In this document: piece by piece, positions 1-9,646 of the stretch
Position numbering within the stretch: position 1 is the first letter of the stretch
Layout: the number at the start of each line of letters is the position of its first letter
The notes under the pieces: model-generated
What the model was told of the DNA's origin: nothing
Databases searched by the model: none
Seen by the model: the letters and a program-made list of their open reading frames with translations, nothing else
Made by a program: the position numbers and the translations under genes
Assembly (NCBI GenBank): GCA_944325335.1
Contig: CALUZR010000004.1
Span: forward strand, 35,782-99,781
Origin: an uncultured Parabacteroides sp.
GTDB lineage: Bacteria > Bacteroidota > Bacteroidia > Bacteroidales > Tannerellaceae
Reading direction: 5' to 3'
Length of the DNA stretch: 64,000 bases

Positions 1-489
1 CTCGCTAATCAATTCTTCTTTATAGACTTCACCCCGCTCGCCAAACATTTTCATCGCATCTGCCTTTGAAATGTCTTGACGCACGATGGGTTCTTTCTTA
101 GCTACCAATTCGAGCATCTTCTTCTCGATAGCCGGGAAATCACTGTCTTTGATAACAGCCTCGCCCGGGTCTACATCATAATAGAACCCGTTTTCAATAG
201 CCGGACCGATACCGAATTTGATGCCAGGGTACAACTCCTGCAAAGCTTCAGCCATCAGGTGGGCGCTCGAATGCCAGAAAGCATGCTTGCCTTCCCGGTC
301 ATCCCACTTGAACAGTTTTACACTTGCATCCTCGTTAATAGGACGAGTTAAATCCCAGACTTCACCGTTCACACTGGCTGCCAGCACTTCCTGTGCCAAG
401 CGAGAGCTAATACTTTCAGCTATTTGCATAGCCGTCGTCCCTTCAGCATATTCTCTGACGGAATTATCCGGAAATGTAATCTTAATCAT
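1..489 (-). CDS. thrS: Threonyl-tRNA synthetase, N-terminal part (runs off the window)
   Basis: The gene reads leftward from an ATG at 489 and leaves the window, so only the first 163 residues are visible. The protein charges tRNA-Thr with threonine in the cytoplasm. It opens with a TGS-type domain (residues 1-60, [10 protein letters not shown]) and continues into the second additional domain that edits mis-charged Ser-tRNA, with the HxxxH pair H73/H77 in [11 protein letters not shown] and the motif [11 protein letters not shown] near residue 95. The catalytic core lies outside the window. A -7 promoter box lies at 519-526. Identification is by recognised family motifs and is firm. Confidence 0.95.
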   Translation of the reverse strand, partial: MIKITFPDNSVREYAEGTTAMQIAESISSRLAQEVLAASVNGEVWDLTRPINEDASVKLFKWDDREGKHAFWHSSAHLMAEALQELYPGIKFGIGPAIENGFYYDVDPGEAVIKDSDFPAIEKKMLELVAKKEPIVRQDISKADAMKMFGERGEVYKEELISE

Positions 490-518
490 AATCTGTTCAT
501 TCTTTTTAATTCAGCGCA

Positions 519-526
519 CAAAGTTA
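519..526 (-). promoter_or_regulatory. Bacteroides-type -7 box for thrS
   Basis: On the minus strand this reads TAACTTTG, matching the Bacteroidetes -7 consensus TAnnTTTG, 30 bp upstream of the thrS start. No clear -33 TTTG is seen at the expected distance. Confidence 0.5.
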
Positions 527-692
527 ATACCTTTTTTGAATGTATAAAACATTTAAATGGAAAAGATTGCAAAGAATTTGCGCTTGCGCATGTCAAATAT
601 TCTTGATAACTTGCCCTGCAGAAAGCGAAATGCCCCGGAGAAAAGGTCCGGAAGCGCCTAAGAATAGTTCTTTTACCGCTTGATATTTCTCC

Positions 693-752
693 AAATATCG
701 ACGATATTTGTACACGCATCGACGATATTTGTATATCTTTAGCCTAAAGATA
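693..752. repeat. Three palindromes spaced exactly 21 bp (divergent gap 490-866)
   Basis: Palindrome centres fall at 701, 722 and 743. The first two are built on AATATCGACGATATT-like sequence and the third is TATCTTTAG-C-CTAAAGATA. The repeat sequence therefore changes within the array while the 21-bp spacing is kept. The third palindrome recurs at 7105-7165 and 36359-36440. The rest of the 490-866 gap holds the thrS promoter and no convincing gene. Confidence 0.85.
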
Positions 753-866
753 AAGAAACATCGCCGATACGCGGAGAAAACATAGCGAAGAAAGAAACTT
801 TCCATAGGCATATCCGAAACTTTCTTCAGGCATAAACGGAAACATACATATATAATATAAGGTATC

Positions 867-2411
867 ATGGAAATTGTATTGCCACAACATACAGACCAAG
901 CGGTAAGGCAGATTGAAACGCGCACGTTGGTGGTTATCGGTACGAATGGCGCGGGGAAAAGCTCTTTCGGCCGGGATTTGTTGAAGCGTTACCCGGAGCG
1001 GGCACAGAACATTTCGGGACTCCACGCCCTTTTCATGTCGAATCCATCGGACGACATGCATTGGATGCAACAACAAACCCTCTTGCAAGAGCAGCTTCTT
1101 TTGCCACGCATGACGGCTTATGAACGACTTATCCTCCGTCTTCAGCATGAAGAATTCGAAGCGGCCGTAGACTATAAAGAAGCATGCAAGAAGAAAACCG
1201 GCCTGACGCCGCCCACCACTAAGATCGACCTTATCCAAACGCTTTGGGAAGAGATGTTTCCACAAAGCCGCTTGGTGCGTAAATCAGGGTTCATCGAACT
1301 GACTTCCGCCTCGCGGGCTGGCGATTCTTATACGGCCGGACGCATGAGCGATAGCGAAAAGCTGGTGTTTTATCTGATTGGAGCCACGCTTTATGCCCCG
1401 CAAGAGGCTCTGCTTATCGTCGAAGAACCGGAGACGTTGCTCCACACTTCTATAAAGAACCTGCTTTGGGACAAGATCGAACAGCTTCGTCCCGATTGTT
1501 CGTTCGTTTACTTGACGCACGACATCGACTTTGCGCTCTCGCGCCACGCCTCGAAACGGTTGTGGATTCGTTCCTACGATGCCGACCATCAATTGTGGGA
1601 TTACGAACTGATTGAGAACAATCGAAGCCTGCCCGAAGAACTTTATATGGAAATATTGGGAAGCCGAAAGCCGATCCTCTTTATCGAAGGGACAGAATCC
1701 AATAGCATCGACAATCGGCTCTACTCGCAAGTCTTTCCGGATTATTTGGTGAAACCCATGGGTGGTTGTCAGAAAGTGATTGAAACAACGAAGGCATTCA
1801 ATGGATTGAAGGATTTCCATACGCTCGAAAGCATGGGCATTGTCGATCGGGATCGACGGACAGAAGCCGAAATCGCGTACCTGAACGAACAGCATATCTA
1901 CGTCCCGAGCGTAGCCGAAGTGGAGAATCTCCTCATGCTCGAAGCGGTCATCAAGACCGTAGCCGCACGCCTCATGAAGAAGCCGGACGCAATTTTCCAA
2001 ACCGTAAAGCAAAACGTCGTCCGTCTCTTCGCCAAAGATTTGGAAGAGCAGGTCATCCTCCATGCCAAGCATCAAGTGAAGAAAAAACTGGAAATCGCTC
2101 TTAACGTCAAGATCCACTCTTTCGAGCAACTGAACGAGCGGGTGGAAGAGATCCACGAGCGCATCCAAACAGACGTCATCTATCACCATATCAAACAGAC
2201 GTTCCAATCTTACATCGACACGGCAGACTACGAAAGTATCCTCCGCGTCTACAACCAAAAAGGAATGCTTCCGCAAAGCCGTCTCTGCCAATTGTGCGGA
2301 ATCAGCACAAAAGAACATTATTTAGAATTCATCCTTTCCATCCTGCAAGAGGGAAAAGAAGACGCCGAAATTATCCGAAAGGCCATCAAACGCTCGCTGG
2401 GAATGAAATAA
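867..2411 (+). CDS. AAA/ABC-type ATPase with DUF4435-like C-terminal half
   Basis: A 514-residue cytoplasmic protein with no signal peptide. The N-terminal half is an ATPase: P-loop GTNGAGKSS at residues 25-33, a signature-like MSDSEK segment around 170, and a Walker B LLIVEEPE at about 181, followed by a switch-histidine-like YLTHD. The C-terminal half from about residue 268 resembles DUF4435: ILFIEGTESN, then GIVDRDRR near 323 and VAEVENLLM near 350, an acidic set reminiscent of Toprim/OLD-family nucleases. Proteins of this architecture occur as solitary housekeeping-like genes and in anti-phage loci; which applies here is unknown. It stands alone between thrS and the convergent proS. The start at 867 follows ATAAGG and gives the P-loop its usual distance from the N-terminus. 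Confidence 0.75.
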   Translation: MEIVLPQHTDQAVRQIETRTLVVIGTNGAGKSSFGRDLLKRYPERAQNISGLHALFMSNPSDDMHWMQQQTLLQEQLLLPRMTAYERLILRLQHEEFEAAVDYKEACKKKTGLTPPTTKIDLIQTLWEEMFPQSRLVRKSGFIELTSASRAGDSYTAGRMSDSEKLVFYLIGATLYAPQEALLIVEEPETLLHTSIKNLLWDKIEQLRPDCSFVYLTHDIDFALSRHASKRLWIRSYDADHQLWDYELIENNRSLPEELYMEILGSRKPILFIEGTESNSIDNRLYSQVFPDYLVKPMGGCQKVIETTKAFNGLKDFHTLESMGIVDRDRRTEAEIAYLNEQHIYVPSVAEVENLLMLEAVIKTVAARLMKKPDAIFQTVKQNVVRLFAKDLEEQVILHAKHQVKKKLEIALNVKIHSFEQLNERVEEIHERIQTDVIYHHIKQTFQSYIDTADYESILRVYNQKGMLPQSRLCQLCGISTKEHYLEFILSILQEGKEDAEIIRKAIKRSLGMK

Positions 2412-2441
2412 AAAAGGTCGAAACCTCACGGCTGCGACCTT
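2408..2441 (-). terminator. Terminator of proS
   Basis: Inverted repeat AAGGTCG (2414-2420) and CGACCTT (2435-2441). On the minus strand the stem is followed by a T-run (the A-run at 2408-2415). It sits between the convergent ATPase gene and proS. Confidence 0.75.
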
Positions 2442-2479
2442 CCACAGATAAACATATAATAAATAAAACTTATGAAGTA

Positions 2480-3961
2480 TCAATATGCACGAGCAAAGAG
2501 AACGCGGCGCGCCGAAGGTTTGCCTGTCACCATGCACTGTCCCGGCGTCATATCGCCATCGAGTGGAAGACAACGGATCGTCGCCTTAGTCTCGTTCTTG
2601 ATGCGCTCTTCTGTCTCTGGCGTGCCATCCCAGTGAGCCATGATGAAATAACCCTGTTCGATTTTCTCCTTGAATTCGTCGTAGGTATCGACCGTGATAG
2701 TACGTTCTTCGCGACGCTTCAATGCCTTCTGGAAGATATTGTTCTGGATATCTTCGAGGAGATCTTGTACGCGAGCTTCGATGCCTTCAACGGGAACCGT
2801 CTCTTTCTCCAACGTATCGCGGCGCATCACTTCGATAGTACCATTCTCCATATCGCGTGCTCCCATGGCGAGGCGAACAGGTACGCCTTTGAGCTCATAG
2901 TTGGCAAACTTCCAACCCGGCTTGCGATTGTCCGCGTCGTCAAACTTCACTGATATGCCCATCTTCTTCAGCTTATCCACTATGCCGCTTACCTTCTGAC
3001 GTATTTGTTCCAATTGTTCCATGCTCTTATAGATAGGAATAATAACTACCTGAAGAGGTGCCAAATGAGGCGGAAGAACAAGTCCGTTATCATCCGAGTG
3101 AGACATAATCAAAGCGCCTATCAAGCGTGTAGAAACACCCCACGACGTAGCCCAAGCATAATCCGTCTTTCCATCTTTGTCTACAAACGTCACGTCAAAA
3201 GCCTTACCGAAATTTTGCCCTAAGAAATGAGATGTTCCCGCCTGGAGAGCCTTACCATCTTGCATCATCGCCTCGATTGTATACGTATCAAGCGCACCGG
3301 CGAAACGTTCGCTCTCGGACTTCACACCACGGATAACTGGCATGGCCATGTACTTTTCAGCAAAGTCGGCATAAACACCTTGCATTTTCTTTGCTTCTAC
3401 TTCTGCCTCTTCACGCGTAGCATGGGCAGTGTGTCCTTCTTGCCAGAGGAATTCGGCGGTACGAAGGAACAGACGTGTACGCATTTCCCAGCGCATCACA
3501 TTTGCCCACTGATTACAAAGCACTGGCAAGTCGCGGTAAGAGTGAATCCAATTGCGATATGTATTCCAAATAATGGTTTCTGAAGTCGGACGGATGATAA
3601 GCTCTTCTTCCAGCTTGGCTTCCGGATCTACTACGACACCCGTGCCATCGTGGTTCGTTTTCAAACGGTAATGCGTCACCACAGCGCATTCTTTAGCAAA
3701 GCCTTCGACATGCTCTGCCTCCTTACTTAGGAAAGACTTCGGGATAAGCAGCGGGAAGTAGGCGTTCACATGACCGGTTTCCTTAAACTTGCTATCCAAA
3801 ATGTGCTGCATTTTTTCCCAGATTGCATAGCCATAAGGCTTAATCACCATACAACCACGCACGGCCGAGTTCTCTGCGAGGTCCGCTTTAATTACTAAAT
3901 CCTGATACCACTGGGAGTAGTTTTCACTCCTCGGGGTAAGCTCTTTCAGTTCTTTTGCCAT
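2480..3961 (-). CDS. proS: Prolyl-tRNA synthetase, archaeal/eukaryotic-type
   Basis: A 493-residue class II aminoacyl-tRNA synthetase charging tRNA-Pro. The length, the lack of the large insertion editing domain of the long bacterial form, the motif-2 region [20 protein letters not shown] and the C-terminal zinc-like domain ([19 protein letters not shown]) ending in a terminal tyrosine (RVLFARAY) are hallmarks of the short archaeal/eukaryotic-type ProRS common in Bacteroidetes. The start is the ATG at 3961, encoding [20 protein letters not shown] box lies 58 bp upstream and a terminator lies just downstream, so it is probably monocistronic. Confidence 0.97.
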   Translation of the reverse strand: MAKELKELTPRSENYSQWYQDLVIKADLAENSAVRGCMVIKPYGYAIWEKMQHILDSKFKETGHVNAYFPLLIPKSFLSKEAEHVEGFAKECAVVTHYRLKTNHDGTGVVVDPEAKLEEELIIRPTSETIIWNTYRNWIHSYRDLPVLCNQWANVMRWEMRTRLFLRTAEFLWQEGHTAHATREEAEVEAKKMQGVYADFAEKYMAMPVIRGVKSESERFAGALDTYTIEAMMQDGKALQAGTSHFLGQNFGKAFDVTFVDKDGKTDYAWATSWGVSTRLIGALIMSHSDDNGLVLPPHLAPLQVVIIPIYKSMEQLEQIRQKVSGIVDKLKKMGISVKFDDADNRKPGWKFANYELKGVPVRLAMGARDMENGTIEVMRRDTLEKETVPVEGIEARVQDLLEDIQNNIFQKALKRREERTITVDTYDEFKEKIEQGYFIMAHWDGTPETEERIKNETKATIRCLPLDGDMTPGQCMVTGKPSARRVLFARAY

Positions 3962-4018
3962 ATATAATTATGTTATAGTTTATATTCTTATTTGTATCAT
4001 TTTCCTCTTTCTGGGGTG

Positions 4019-4048
4019 CAAAGGTACGAATTTTAAGCAGACATCAAA
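4019..4048 (-). promoter_or_regulatory. Promoter of proS
   Basis: On the minus strand, -33 TTTG (4045-4048) and -7 TACCTTTG (4019-4026), with an 18-bp gap. The -33 box overlaps the stop codon of the upstream barrel gene. Confidence 0.6.
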
Positions 4049-5324
4049 AGGCTTCTGTCATATTCATGTAGAAAGAGATGCCCTTGTTATCGGGATCCTT
4101 ACCGAAATCAAGGCGGAAATTCTTCCCCGGTTGGATTTGGAAACGGATGCCAACACCGTAGTTAAGCTTCCATTTGTTCCAATCCACAAGAGGGGCATTA
4201 CCGATGGTACCGGTTCCGACCCATGCAACAAATCCACATTTCGCCCAGAAGTTTCCACTCCGGTATTGGGCAGGGCTGCCAAACATGTGACGGTATTCCA
4301 CAATCGCATACGCCATCGACTTATCGCGGTACTGCCCAATGTAGTAACCGCGGAGGTCGAAAGGCGAACCGAAAGAAGGAAGCTCCGAATAAGGCACATC
4401 GCCAACACTCATCTGTGTACGGGCTACCCATGCCAACGTACTCCGTGGACGGAACACGTTCTTAAATTGGCGATATTCCAGTTCAAACATCTCGTAATTG
4501 TAAGCTCCACCCAAGTATTTGCCATACACCTTCGCCATGGCACTGAGGAGCAAGCCACGCGTAGGAGTCGCCACATCGTCGCGCGTATCGTATTGCAACA
4601 GACCGCCGACACCTACATTCAAGTACTTAGGCTTGAACTTCTGGAAATAAGCATCTGCCGCCATCACGGGATTAATATCCATCGCCTTGGTATAGTTCAA
4701 ATCGAGGAGCGTCCCTGCGAAAAGGCTTGGTTTCACTTCCCAGACGAAGCGAGGATATAATTGGAAATAGGTACGATGGTATTTTGTAGTCGAGTCGCCA
4801 CGCTCGACATGTTCAATCGATTCATAACCTTTGCCATAGTAGTGGCTCGGTTCGTTGCGGAAACTATAATTCAGGTAAATACGGAAGTGGTTCTCCTTGA
4901 AGAAAAGGGTACCCGCTCCAGCCACGACAATGGTTCCGTTTAGCGACAGATTCACACCTGCCGGAATAAAGGAGCGCTTCGTAATGGTGTCATTCTTGTG
5001 GAAACGGAAACTCGCCAGAACCGCTCCTCCTACACCAAAGGATGCTTCAGGCGTATAAGAAGGACCGCCCAGGACAGACCACCATACATCCTTCGTAGCC
5101 CGAATCGAATCCTTCCGCATCTGCTTATAATAACGACGCATTTGCTTCTCCGTCATAGGCTTTCCGTCTATCATCAACGTCTGCTTGGGAAGCGTATCCT
5201 GCGAAAGCACGACTGAATCTGCCGGATGCTCTTGTGCCAAGACAGGCGAGCTTATCCACCCGCCTGTCATGATGAGGAGACCCGCTCCTATTTGTTTCCA
5301 CATGTATTTCATCATTTTAATCAT
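4044..5324 (-). CDS. Outer-membrane beta-barrel protein, BamA/TamA (surface antigen D15) type
   Basis: A 426-residue exported protein. A signal peptide (hydrophobic stretch ending near SSPVLAQ) is followed by a charged KQMRRYYKQMRK segment and then about 330 residues of alternating beta strands characteristic of the D15 barrel. It contains GVGGLLQYDTRDD and ATPTRGLLL and a FDLRGYYIGQYRDK element resembling the conserved barrel (L/V)RGY motif, and ends in a terminal phenylalanine as outer-membrane barrels do. No POTRA domains are evident, so it is a barrel-only relative rather than BamA itself; its cargo is unknown. Its first codon overlaps the stop of the hexosaminidase by 8 bp (ATGATTAA), so the two are co-transcribed. 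An internal start at 5315 is equally possible. Confidence 0.8.
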   Translation of the reverse strand: MIKMMKYMWKQIGAGLLIMTGGWISSPVLAQEHPADSVVLSQDTLPKQTLMIDGKPMTEKQMRRYYKQMRKDSIRATKDVWWSVLGGPSYTPEASFGVGGAVLASFRFHKNDTITKRSFIPAGVNLSLNGTIVVAGAGTLFFKENHFRIYLNYSFRNEPSHYYGKGYESIEHVERGDSTTKYHRTYFQLYPRFVWEVKPSLFAGTLLDLNYTKAMDINPVMAADAYFQKFKPKYLNVGVGGLLQYDTRDDVATPTRGLLLSAMAKVYGKYLGGAYNYEMFELEYRQFKNVFRPRSTLAWVARTQMSVGDVPYSELPSFGSPFDLRGYYIGQYRDKSMAYAIVEYRHMFGSPAQYRSGNFWAKCGFVAWVGTGTIGNAPLVDWNKWKLNYGVGIRFQIQPGKNFRLDFGKDPDNKGISFYMNMTEAF

Positions 5325-6984
5325 GATACAACACCGAATCGACTGGAAGTTCTACAATCGTGGTGTCGTGGATATCTTCCCGGTAATGATATCCGCGTAC
5401 GGTATATTTTTCCAACATCGCCGGCAAACGGTTCTTGAAGCTTTCGAAGTCTTTCTTGTCCGGCTCCGTCCATTGAATCTCTGAAAGGGCCGCCATGCGG
5501 GGCAAGAGTTGGTTTTCCATCTTGAGGCTATCTTTCGTCCATTCCGTCCAAAGGCAACCCTGCACACCAATCACGTATTTCTGCTCGTCTGGCGTCAACT
5601 CGGCTGGAACAGGCTCGAAGCAATAGACGCGTTTCACACTATTGACTCCCGGAATCTTATTCCAACGCGGATTGCTAAAGTAAAGATACTGAATAGGTGC
5701 CATGATAACCGGATGATGTTGCCGTGCGGCCGCGATGCCCCCTTCGGTACCTCGCCACGAAACGACCGTCGCATTCGGTGTCAATCCACCTTCTAATATC
5801 TCATCCCATCCCAATATCTGCCGACCATGCTCGTTTACGAACTTTTCAACCTCACCCATGAAGTAGGTCTGGAGCTGGTTCTCTTTCGTATGTTCAGGCG
5901 TCTCCTTTATGCCCAGTTCGCGAATCTTCGCCTGGCACTTCGGACATTCCCGCCAACGCTTCTTCGGGCATTCGTCTCCGCCAATATGGATATAGGGCGA
6001 AGGGAAGATTTCCATTATCTCCTCCAATACATCTTTGGCAAATTGCAAAGTCTCCGGATTACCCGCACAAAGTACCTCCTTGTGAACGCCAAAACGTCCC
6101 GGTATCGTATAAGGGCCTCCCGTACAACCCAGTTCGGGATAAGATGCAAGCGCCGCCATCATGTGTCCCGGCATGTCTATTTCCGGAATGACCGTGATAA
6201 AGCGTTCGGCCGCATAGCGTACAATCTCCCGCGCTTCGTCTTGCGTATAAAATCCGCTATGGGGAATACCGTCATACTCACGCGTCACAGGGTCGATAAG
6301 GGTTGAATCACGTACGGAACCAATCTCCGTCAGCTTCGGATATTTCTTTATCTCGATACGCCAACCTTGGTCCTCCGTCAGGTGCCAATGGAAATAATTG
6401 ATGTTGTGCATCGCCATCAGGTCGATCATCTCTTTCAAATAAGAGACGGGGAAATAATGCCGGCCTACATCAATCATAAAACCACGATACGGGAAACGAG
6501 GCGCATCGTCTATCAAACCGGCAGGCAAGGCGGCCACCTTCTCCGTTCCTTTTACGATGGGCAACGCCTTGTACAACGTCTGCACGCCATAGAACACGCC
6601 TACTTCGCTCCCGCCTTCTATCAGAACTCGGTTTTCGGCTACGTCCATCCGGTAAGCCTCTTTCCCTTTGGCATTCTCAGAGACAGAAAGGGAGATCACG
6701 TTCGACGAAGGGCATTCGTCAACGACCTCCATCTCGATGCCCGTCAGCTCTTTCACATACGAGACGACGAAATGCGCCGTGCGTACCAATACCTCATTGT
6801 CTGGCTGGCAATAGACTACGGTCCGCGCATTAATTACAAACGGTTTCTCCGTCATGGGCTGAAATACCTCTTGGGGCAAAGGGATTACTTTCAGGTTTCC
6901 TACTTCCACGGTGGGAGACGAGCAGCCTGTCAAGACAAGTAAAAAGGCCGCTCCGGCAAATTGACGTAATCGAGTTTTCATCAT
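5317..6984 (-). CDS. Beta-N-acetylhexosaminidase (GH20), lipoprotein
   Basis: A 555-residue lipoprotein (lipobox LTGC, Cys21) that removes terminal beta-GlcNAc or GalNAc from glycans by substrate-assisted catalysis. The N-terminal GH20b-like alpha/beta domain (about 30-150) precedes the TIM barrel. Visible GH20 elements are YRGFMIDVGRHYFP, NYFHWHLTEDQGWRIE and the catalytic Asp-Glu pair in HIGGDECPKKRW near residue 333, with the late WTEWTKD substrate-site motif. Upstream lie two GH92 mannosidases, so the block fits trimming of N-glycans or mannose/GlcNAc-containing host glycans. The lipoprotein signal suggests periplasmic or surface anchoring. It probably has its own promoter (7001-7008), because a terminator separates it from GH92. 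Confidence 0.93.
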   Translation of the reverse strand: MMKTRLRQFAGAAFLLVLTGCSSPTVEVGNLKVIPLPQEVFQPMTEKPFVINARTVVYCQPDNEVLVRTAHFVVSYVKELTGIEMEVVDECPSSNVISLSVSENAKGKEAYRMDVAENRVLIEGGSEVGVFYGVQTLYKALPIVKGTEKVAALPAGLIDDAPRFPYRGFMIDVGRHYFPVSYLKEMIDLMAMHNINYFHWHLTEDQGWRIEIKKYPKLTEIGSVRDSTLIDPVTREYDGIPHSGFYTQDEAREIVRYAAERFITVIPEIDMPGHMMAALASYPELGCTGGPYTIPGRFGVHKEVLCAGNPETLQFAKDVLEEIMEIFPSPYIHIGGDECPKKRWRECPKCQAKIRELGIKETPEHTKENQLQTYFMGEVEKFVNEHGRQILGWDEILEGGLTPNATVVSWRGTEGGIAAARQHHPVIMAPIQYLYFSNPRWNKIPGVNSVKRVYCFEPVPAELTPDEQKYVIGVQGCLWTEWTKDSLKMENQLLPRMAALSEIQWTEPDKKDFESFKNRLPAMLEKYTVRGYHYREDIHDTTIVELPVDSVLYHD

Positions 6985-7000
6985 ATTTTCAACTTTTTGA

Positions 7001-7008
7001 CAAAGATA
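7001..7008 (-). promoter_or_regulatory. -7 box for the hexosaminidase
   Basis: Minus strand TATCTTTG, a perfect TAnnTTTG match 17 bp upstream of the GH20 start; no clear -33 box. Confidence 0.55.
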
Positions 7009-7104
7009 CGACTTTTTCCCCTATCTACCTACGAAATAAATCAATATATCCCAAGAAAACTTCCTTAGCTCCGAGGAAAAGTTGGAAACATCCCAGCTAT
7101 TCTC

Positions 7105-7165
7105 TATCTTTAGGCTAAAGATACATATCTGCAGCTTAAAGATACGTATCTGCAACCTAAAGATA
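7105..7165. repeat. Three TATCTTTAG-type palindromes spaced exactly 21 bp
   Basis: Imperfect 19-bp palindromes centred at 7114, 7135 and 7156, for example TATCTTTAG-G-CTAAAGATA. Flanking TCTC (7101-7104) and GAGA (7166-7169) continue the symmetry, so the whole array is dyad-symmetric about 7135. It is the same sequence family as the arrays at 36359-36440 and the last unit at 734-752. It lies in the 340-bp gap between the first GH92 terminator and the GH20 promoter; no gene is seen in the gap. Confidence 0.85.
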
Positions 7166-7259
7166 GAGATTTTCCCGTACCTTTCGACTTTTTCGACCGG
7201 CTTCTCTAAGTTTTCTTCGGACGAAACGATTTTCTTCTTGGGCTGAAGGAAAAAAGAAA

Positions 7260-7301
7260 CCGGATATCCCTTGCCTCGCGCAGAGGAGAAGGAATATCCG
7301 G
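7260..7301 (-). terminator. Terminator after the GH92 pair
   Basis: A strong stem of 7260-7272 (CCGGATATCCCTT) with 7289-7301 (AAGGAATATCCGG). On the minus strand it is followed by a T-rich run. Confidence 0.8.
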
Positions 7302-7324
7302 CTGGGATTAAAATCAGGATGCGT

Positions 7325-9631
7325 TTAAGGCATCGGAGCGGCCGAAGGAGGCGGAACGGCTACGCCCCACGCCTTGTTGGCACGCGCACCCATTTCGAAT
7401 TCAAGCACGCCACCATTCTGGATGTCTTCGTGCGTGAACCAAGCCTGGTCGAGCGGCTTCCCGTTCAGGCGGGCTGATTGGATGTATTTGTTTTCGTCCG
7501 AAGCATTGTTTGCCCGGATTTCAAACGTCTTGCCATTGCTCAACGTCATCTTTACATGCGAGAAGACCGGGCTTCCGATGTTGTACGAAGGCATTCCCGG
7601 CGTAACGGGATAGAAGCCCATCTGACTGAATACGACGAAGGAAGCCAAACCGCCACCATCCTCGTCGCCCGGCACGCCCATCAGGTCGTTGCGGAACCAT
7701 TGGTCGAGCAACGTACGGACGCGCTTTTGCGTCATCCAAGGCTTGCCGGCATAATTATACAAGTAAGGAATGTGCATCGAAGGTTCGTTTGCCATCGAGA
7801 ACATGCCCACATTGCCCGTATGGTCGGGCAGGAAGGAATAGAATTGCCACTTCGACATGCCCAACGGCGTATTGAACATCGAATCCAACGCCGCGGTAAA
7901 GATCTCGTTCCCGCCTATGAGGGAAATCAGATCCGCCACATTGTGCTGCACGTCCCAACGATAGATATAACCATTGTTCTCATCGTAGTAATCCCGTGCG
8001 CCCAGGCCGCCATCGTAGCGATAGTCCATCGGGGTGATGAACTTGCCATCCTTATCCTTCGGGTGGAAGAAACGCGTCTCCGGGTTAAAGAGGTTGCGGT
8101 AGTTGTAAGAACATTTCAGGTAATGGGTTGCCTCATCATTTTTACCCAGTTCTTGCGCAATCTGGCTAAGGCACCATTGATCGTAAGCCGTACCTAAAGT
8201 AACCGCCACGGGCTGACGTTTTTCCCATATAGAGACATTCGGCACCGTTTCCTTCTCACCCGGACGAAGCGCAGGAATATAACCATGCTCCTTATAGAAA
8301 TCGTCCAGCCATCCGGCAGGTTTCGCCGACCAAGGAATCAACGTCTTCTCTTCGATGCCTGCACGGCAAGCCTCGTAAGCTTTCTCCAAATCGAAGCCAC
8401 GCACTCCCTTACGGTACGCGTCGATAACGGCCGCTACGCCATGGTTCGAGTTCATGCGGCGCGAATCGCCCGTAATCTCGGGGAACGTAGGCATCCAATT
8501 GGTCCCCATCTGCTCGGCCATAAGGAGATAAGATTGGATGATATTACCTTCCAGCTCGGTCTCGATCATCGAACGGAGCGGATGGGTTGCCCGGTACGTA
8601 TCCCAAATCCAATCGTCTACGTAGAAAGGACGGCCCTCATCGTCGTGCACCTTTCCATCGTAGGCACTGTAATAGCGCCCATCCTCGCTAATGCAAATAG
8701 GACGCTCGTAGCAACGGTAGAGAGAGGTATAGAAGATCGTCTTGTCGTCCTCGCTTCCGCCTTCGATCTCGATCTTGCCCAAGGTCTGGTTCCATGCCTC
8801 TTTGGCGGCTTTAGCTACGACGTTCACATCATAGGCAGCTATCTCACGTTGGAGATTCTTCTTAGCCTGCTCCACATCGATATAAGAGATGCCATAGCGG
8901 ACGCCCACTTTCCCTACCTGGGCCGGGAAAGCCAAAGCGATGGCGGCATTCTCTCCTTCGGCCTTCTGGGTCGTTTGGATTGCGCCGTTTGCCAATGTAC
9001 CTGCTTTATCCGGCGTTTTATCTACCTCGGCATAGAGATAGACTTTGGTCTTGTTGTCGATGTATTGATATCCACTTACGGCATTGCCTTCTGCTTGCAT
9101 TGCGCCTTTGCGGGAATTGAATACCAAATAAGCAGGTGCGTCTTGTCTTTCGAAAGTCAAGCTATAGACCGCACTCTGGCGCGAAGGAGCGAAATCAACT
9201 TCTACGTTCGCTTCATCCAAATAGACTTGATAGCGGTAAGGCGCGAGTTTCTCTTGGTCGTAACTTAATGGAATGATGGGAAGCAATTCCTTCTCCGCAC
9301 CTTGGTAGGGGCTGAGGTTGAATGCGGAGCTTCCCCGGTGACTTGTGACAATCAAGGGTAATCCGCCTAAACGGTCACCGGTAAAGTCGGCCCGCTCCGG
9401 ATAAACGCGCATCATGCTATTGGGCAAATGGATGGTCGGATAAGTCGGGACCAACAAATGACTGATATTCCCGATATAAGGATTGACATATTCAATGGGC
9501 GACAAAGTCTGCACTTGCGTATCCGTACTCGGCATACAGGATGTCAGCAAGAAAGAAGAGACACAAATCGCACAAATGGATCTTATTTTCGTATTCATCG
9601 ACTCTATTTTCGTTTTCATCGCTTTATACAT
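7325..9631 (-). CDS. GH92 alpha-mannosidase, lipoprotein (Glu-type acid)
   Basis: A 768-residue exo-alpha-mannosidase of family GH92, a calcium-dependent inverting enzyme. It has a lipoprotein signal (FLLTSC, Cys32 from this start; a start at residue 5 or 12 is also possible). Family landmarks are WIWDTYRATHPLRSM, the ANEPSMH segment carrying the predicted general acid Glu616, and GDEDGGGLASFVVFSQMGF near the C-terminus. It is 15 bp downstream of a second GH92 gene with no promoter between, so the pair is an operon. Keeping Glu at the acid position fits cleavage of ordinary alpha-mannosides (commonly alpha-1,2 in this family). The linkage preference is inferred, not shown. Confidence 0.92.
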   Translation of the reverse strand: MYKAMKTKIESMNTKIRSICAICVSSFLLTSCMPSTDTQVQTLSPIEYVNPYIGNISHLLVPTYPTIHLPNSMMRVYPERADFTGDRLGGLPLIVTSHRGSSAFNLSPYQGAEKELLPIIPLSYDQEKLAPYRYQVYLDEANVEVDFAPSRQSAVYSLTFERQDAPAYLVFNSRKGAMQAEGNAVSGYQYIDNKTKVYLYAEVDKTPDKAGTLANGAIQTTQKAEGENAAIALAFPAQVGKVGVRYGISYIDVEQAKKNLQREIAAYDVNVVAKAAKEAWNQTLGKIEIEGGSEDDKTIFYTSLYRCYERPICISEDGRYYSAYDGKVHDDEGRPFYVDDWIWDTYRATHPLRSMIETELEGNIIQSYLLMAEQMGTNWMPTFPEITGDSRRMNSNHGVAAVIDAYRKGVRGFDLEKAYEACRAGIEEKTLIPWSAKPAGWLDDFYKEHGYIPALRPGEKETVPNVSIWEKRQPVAVTLGTAYDQWCLSQIAQELGKNDEATHYLKCSYNYRNLFNPETRFFHPKDKDGKFITPMDYRYDGGLGARDYYDENNGYIYRWDVQHNVADLISLIGGNEIFTAALDSMFNTPLGMSKWQFYSFLPDHTGNVGMFSMANEPSMHIPYLYNYAGKPWMTQKRVRTLLDQWFRNDLMGVPGDEDGGGLASFVVFSQMGFYPVTPGMPSYNIGSPVFSHVKMTLSNGKTFEIRANNASDENKYIQSARLNGKPLDQAWFTHEDIQNGGVLEFEMGARANKAWGVAVPPPSAAPMP

Positions 9632-9646
9632 TATATTATATAGGCA

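Noticed and set aside
1284..2318. A 344-codon minus-strand frame inside the ATPase gene
   Set aside because: It is antisense to a gene with clear P-loop and Walker B motifs; its translation has no recognisable domain.
8285..9268. A 327-codon plus-strand frame inside the first GH92 gene
   Set aside because: It is antisense to a well-supported GH92 coding sequence, and its composition is a shadow of that gene.
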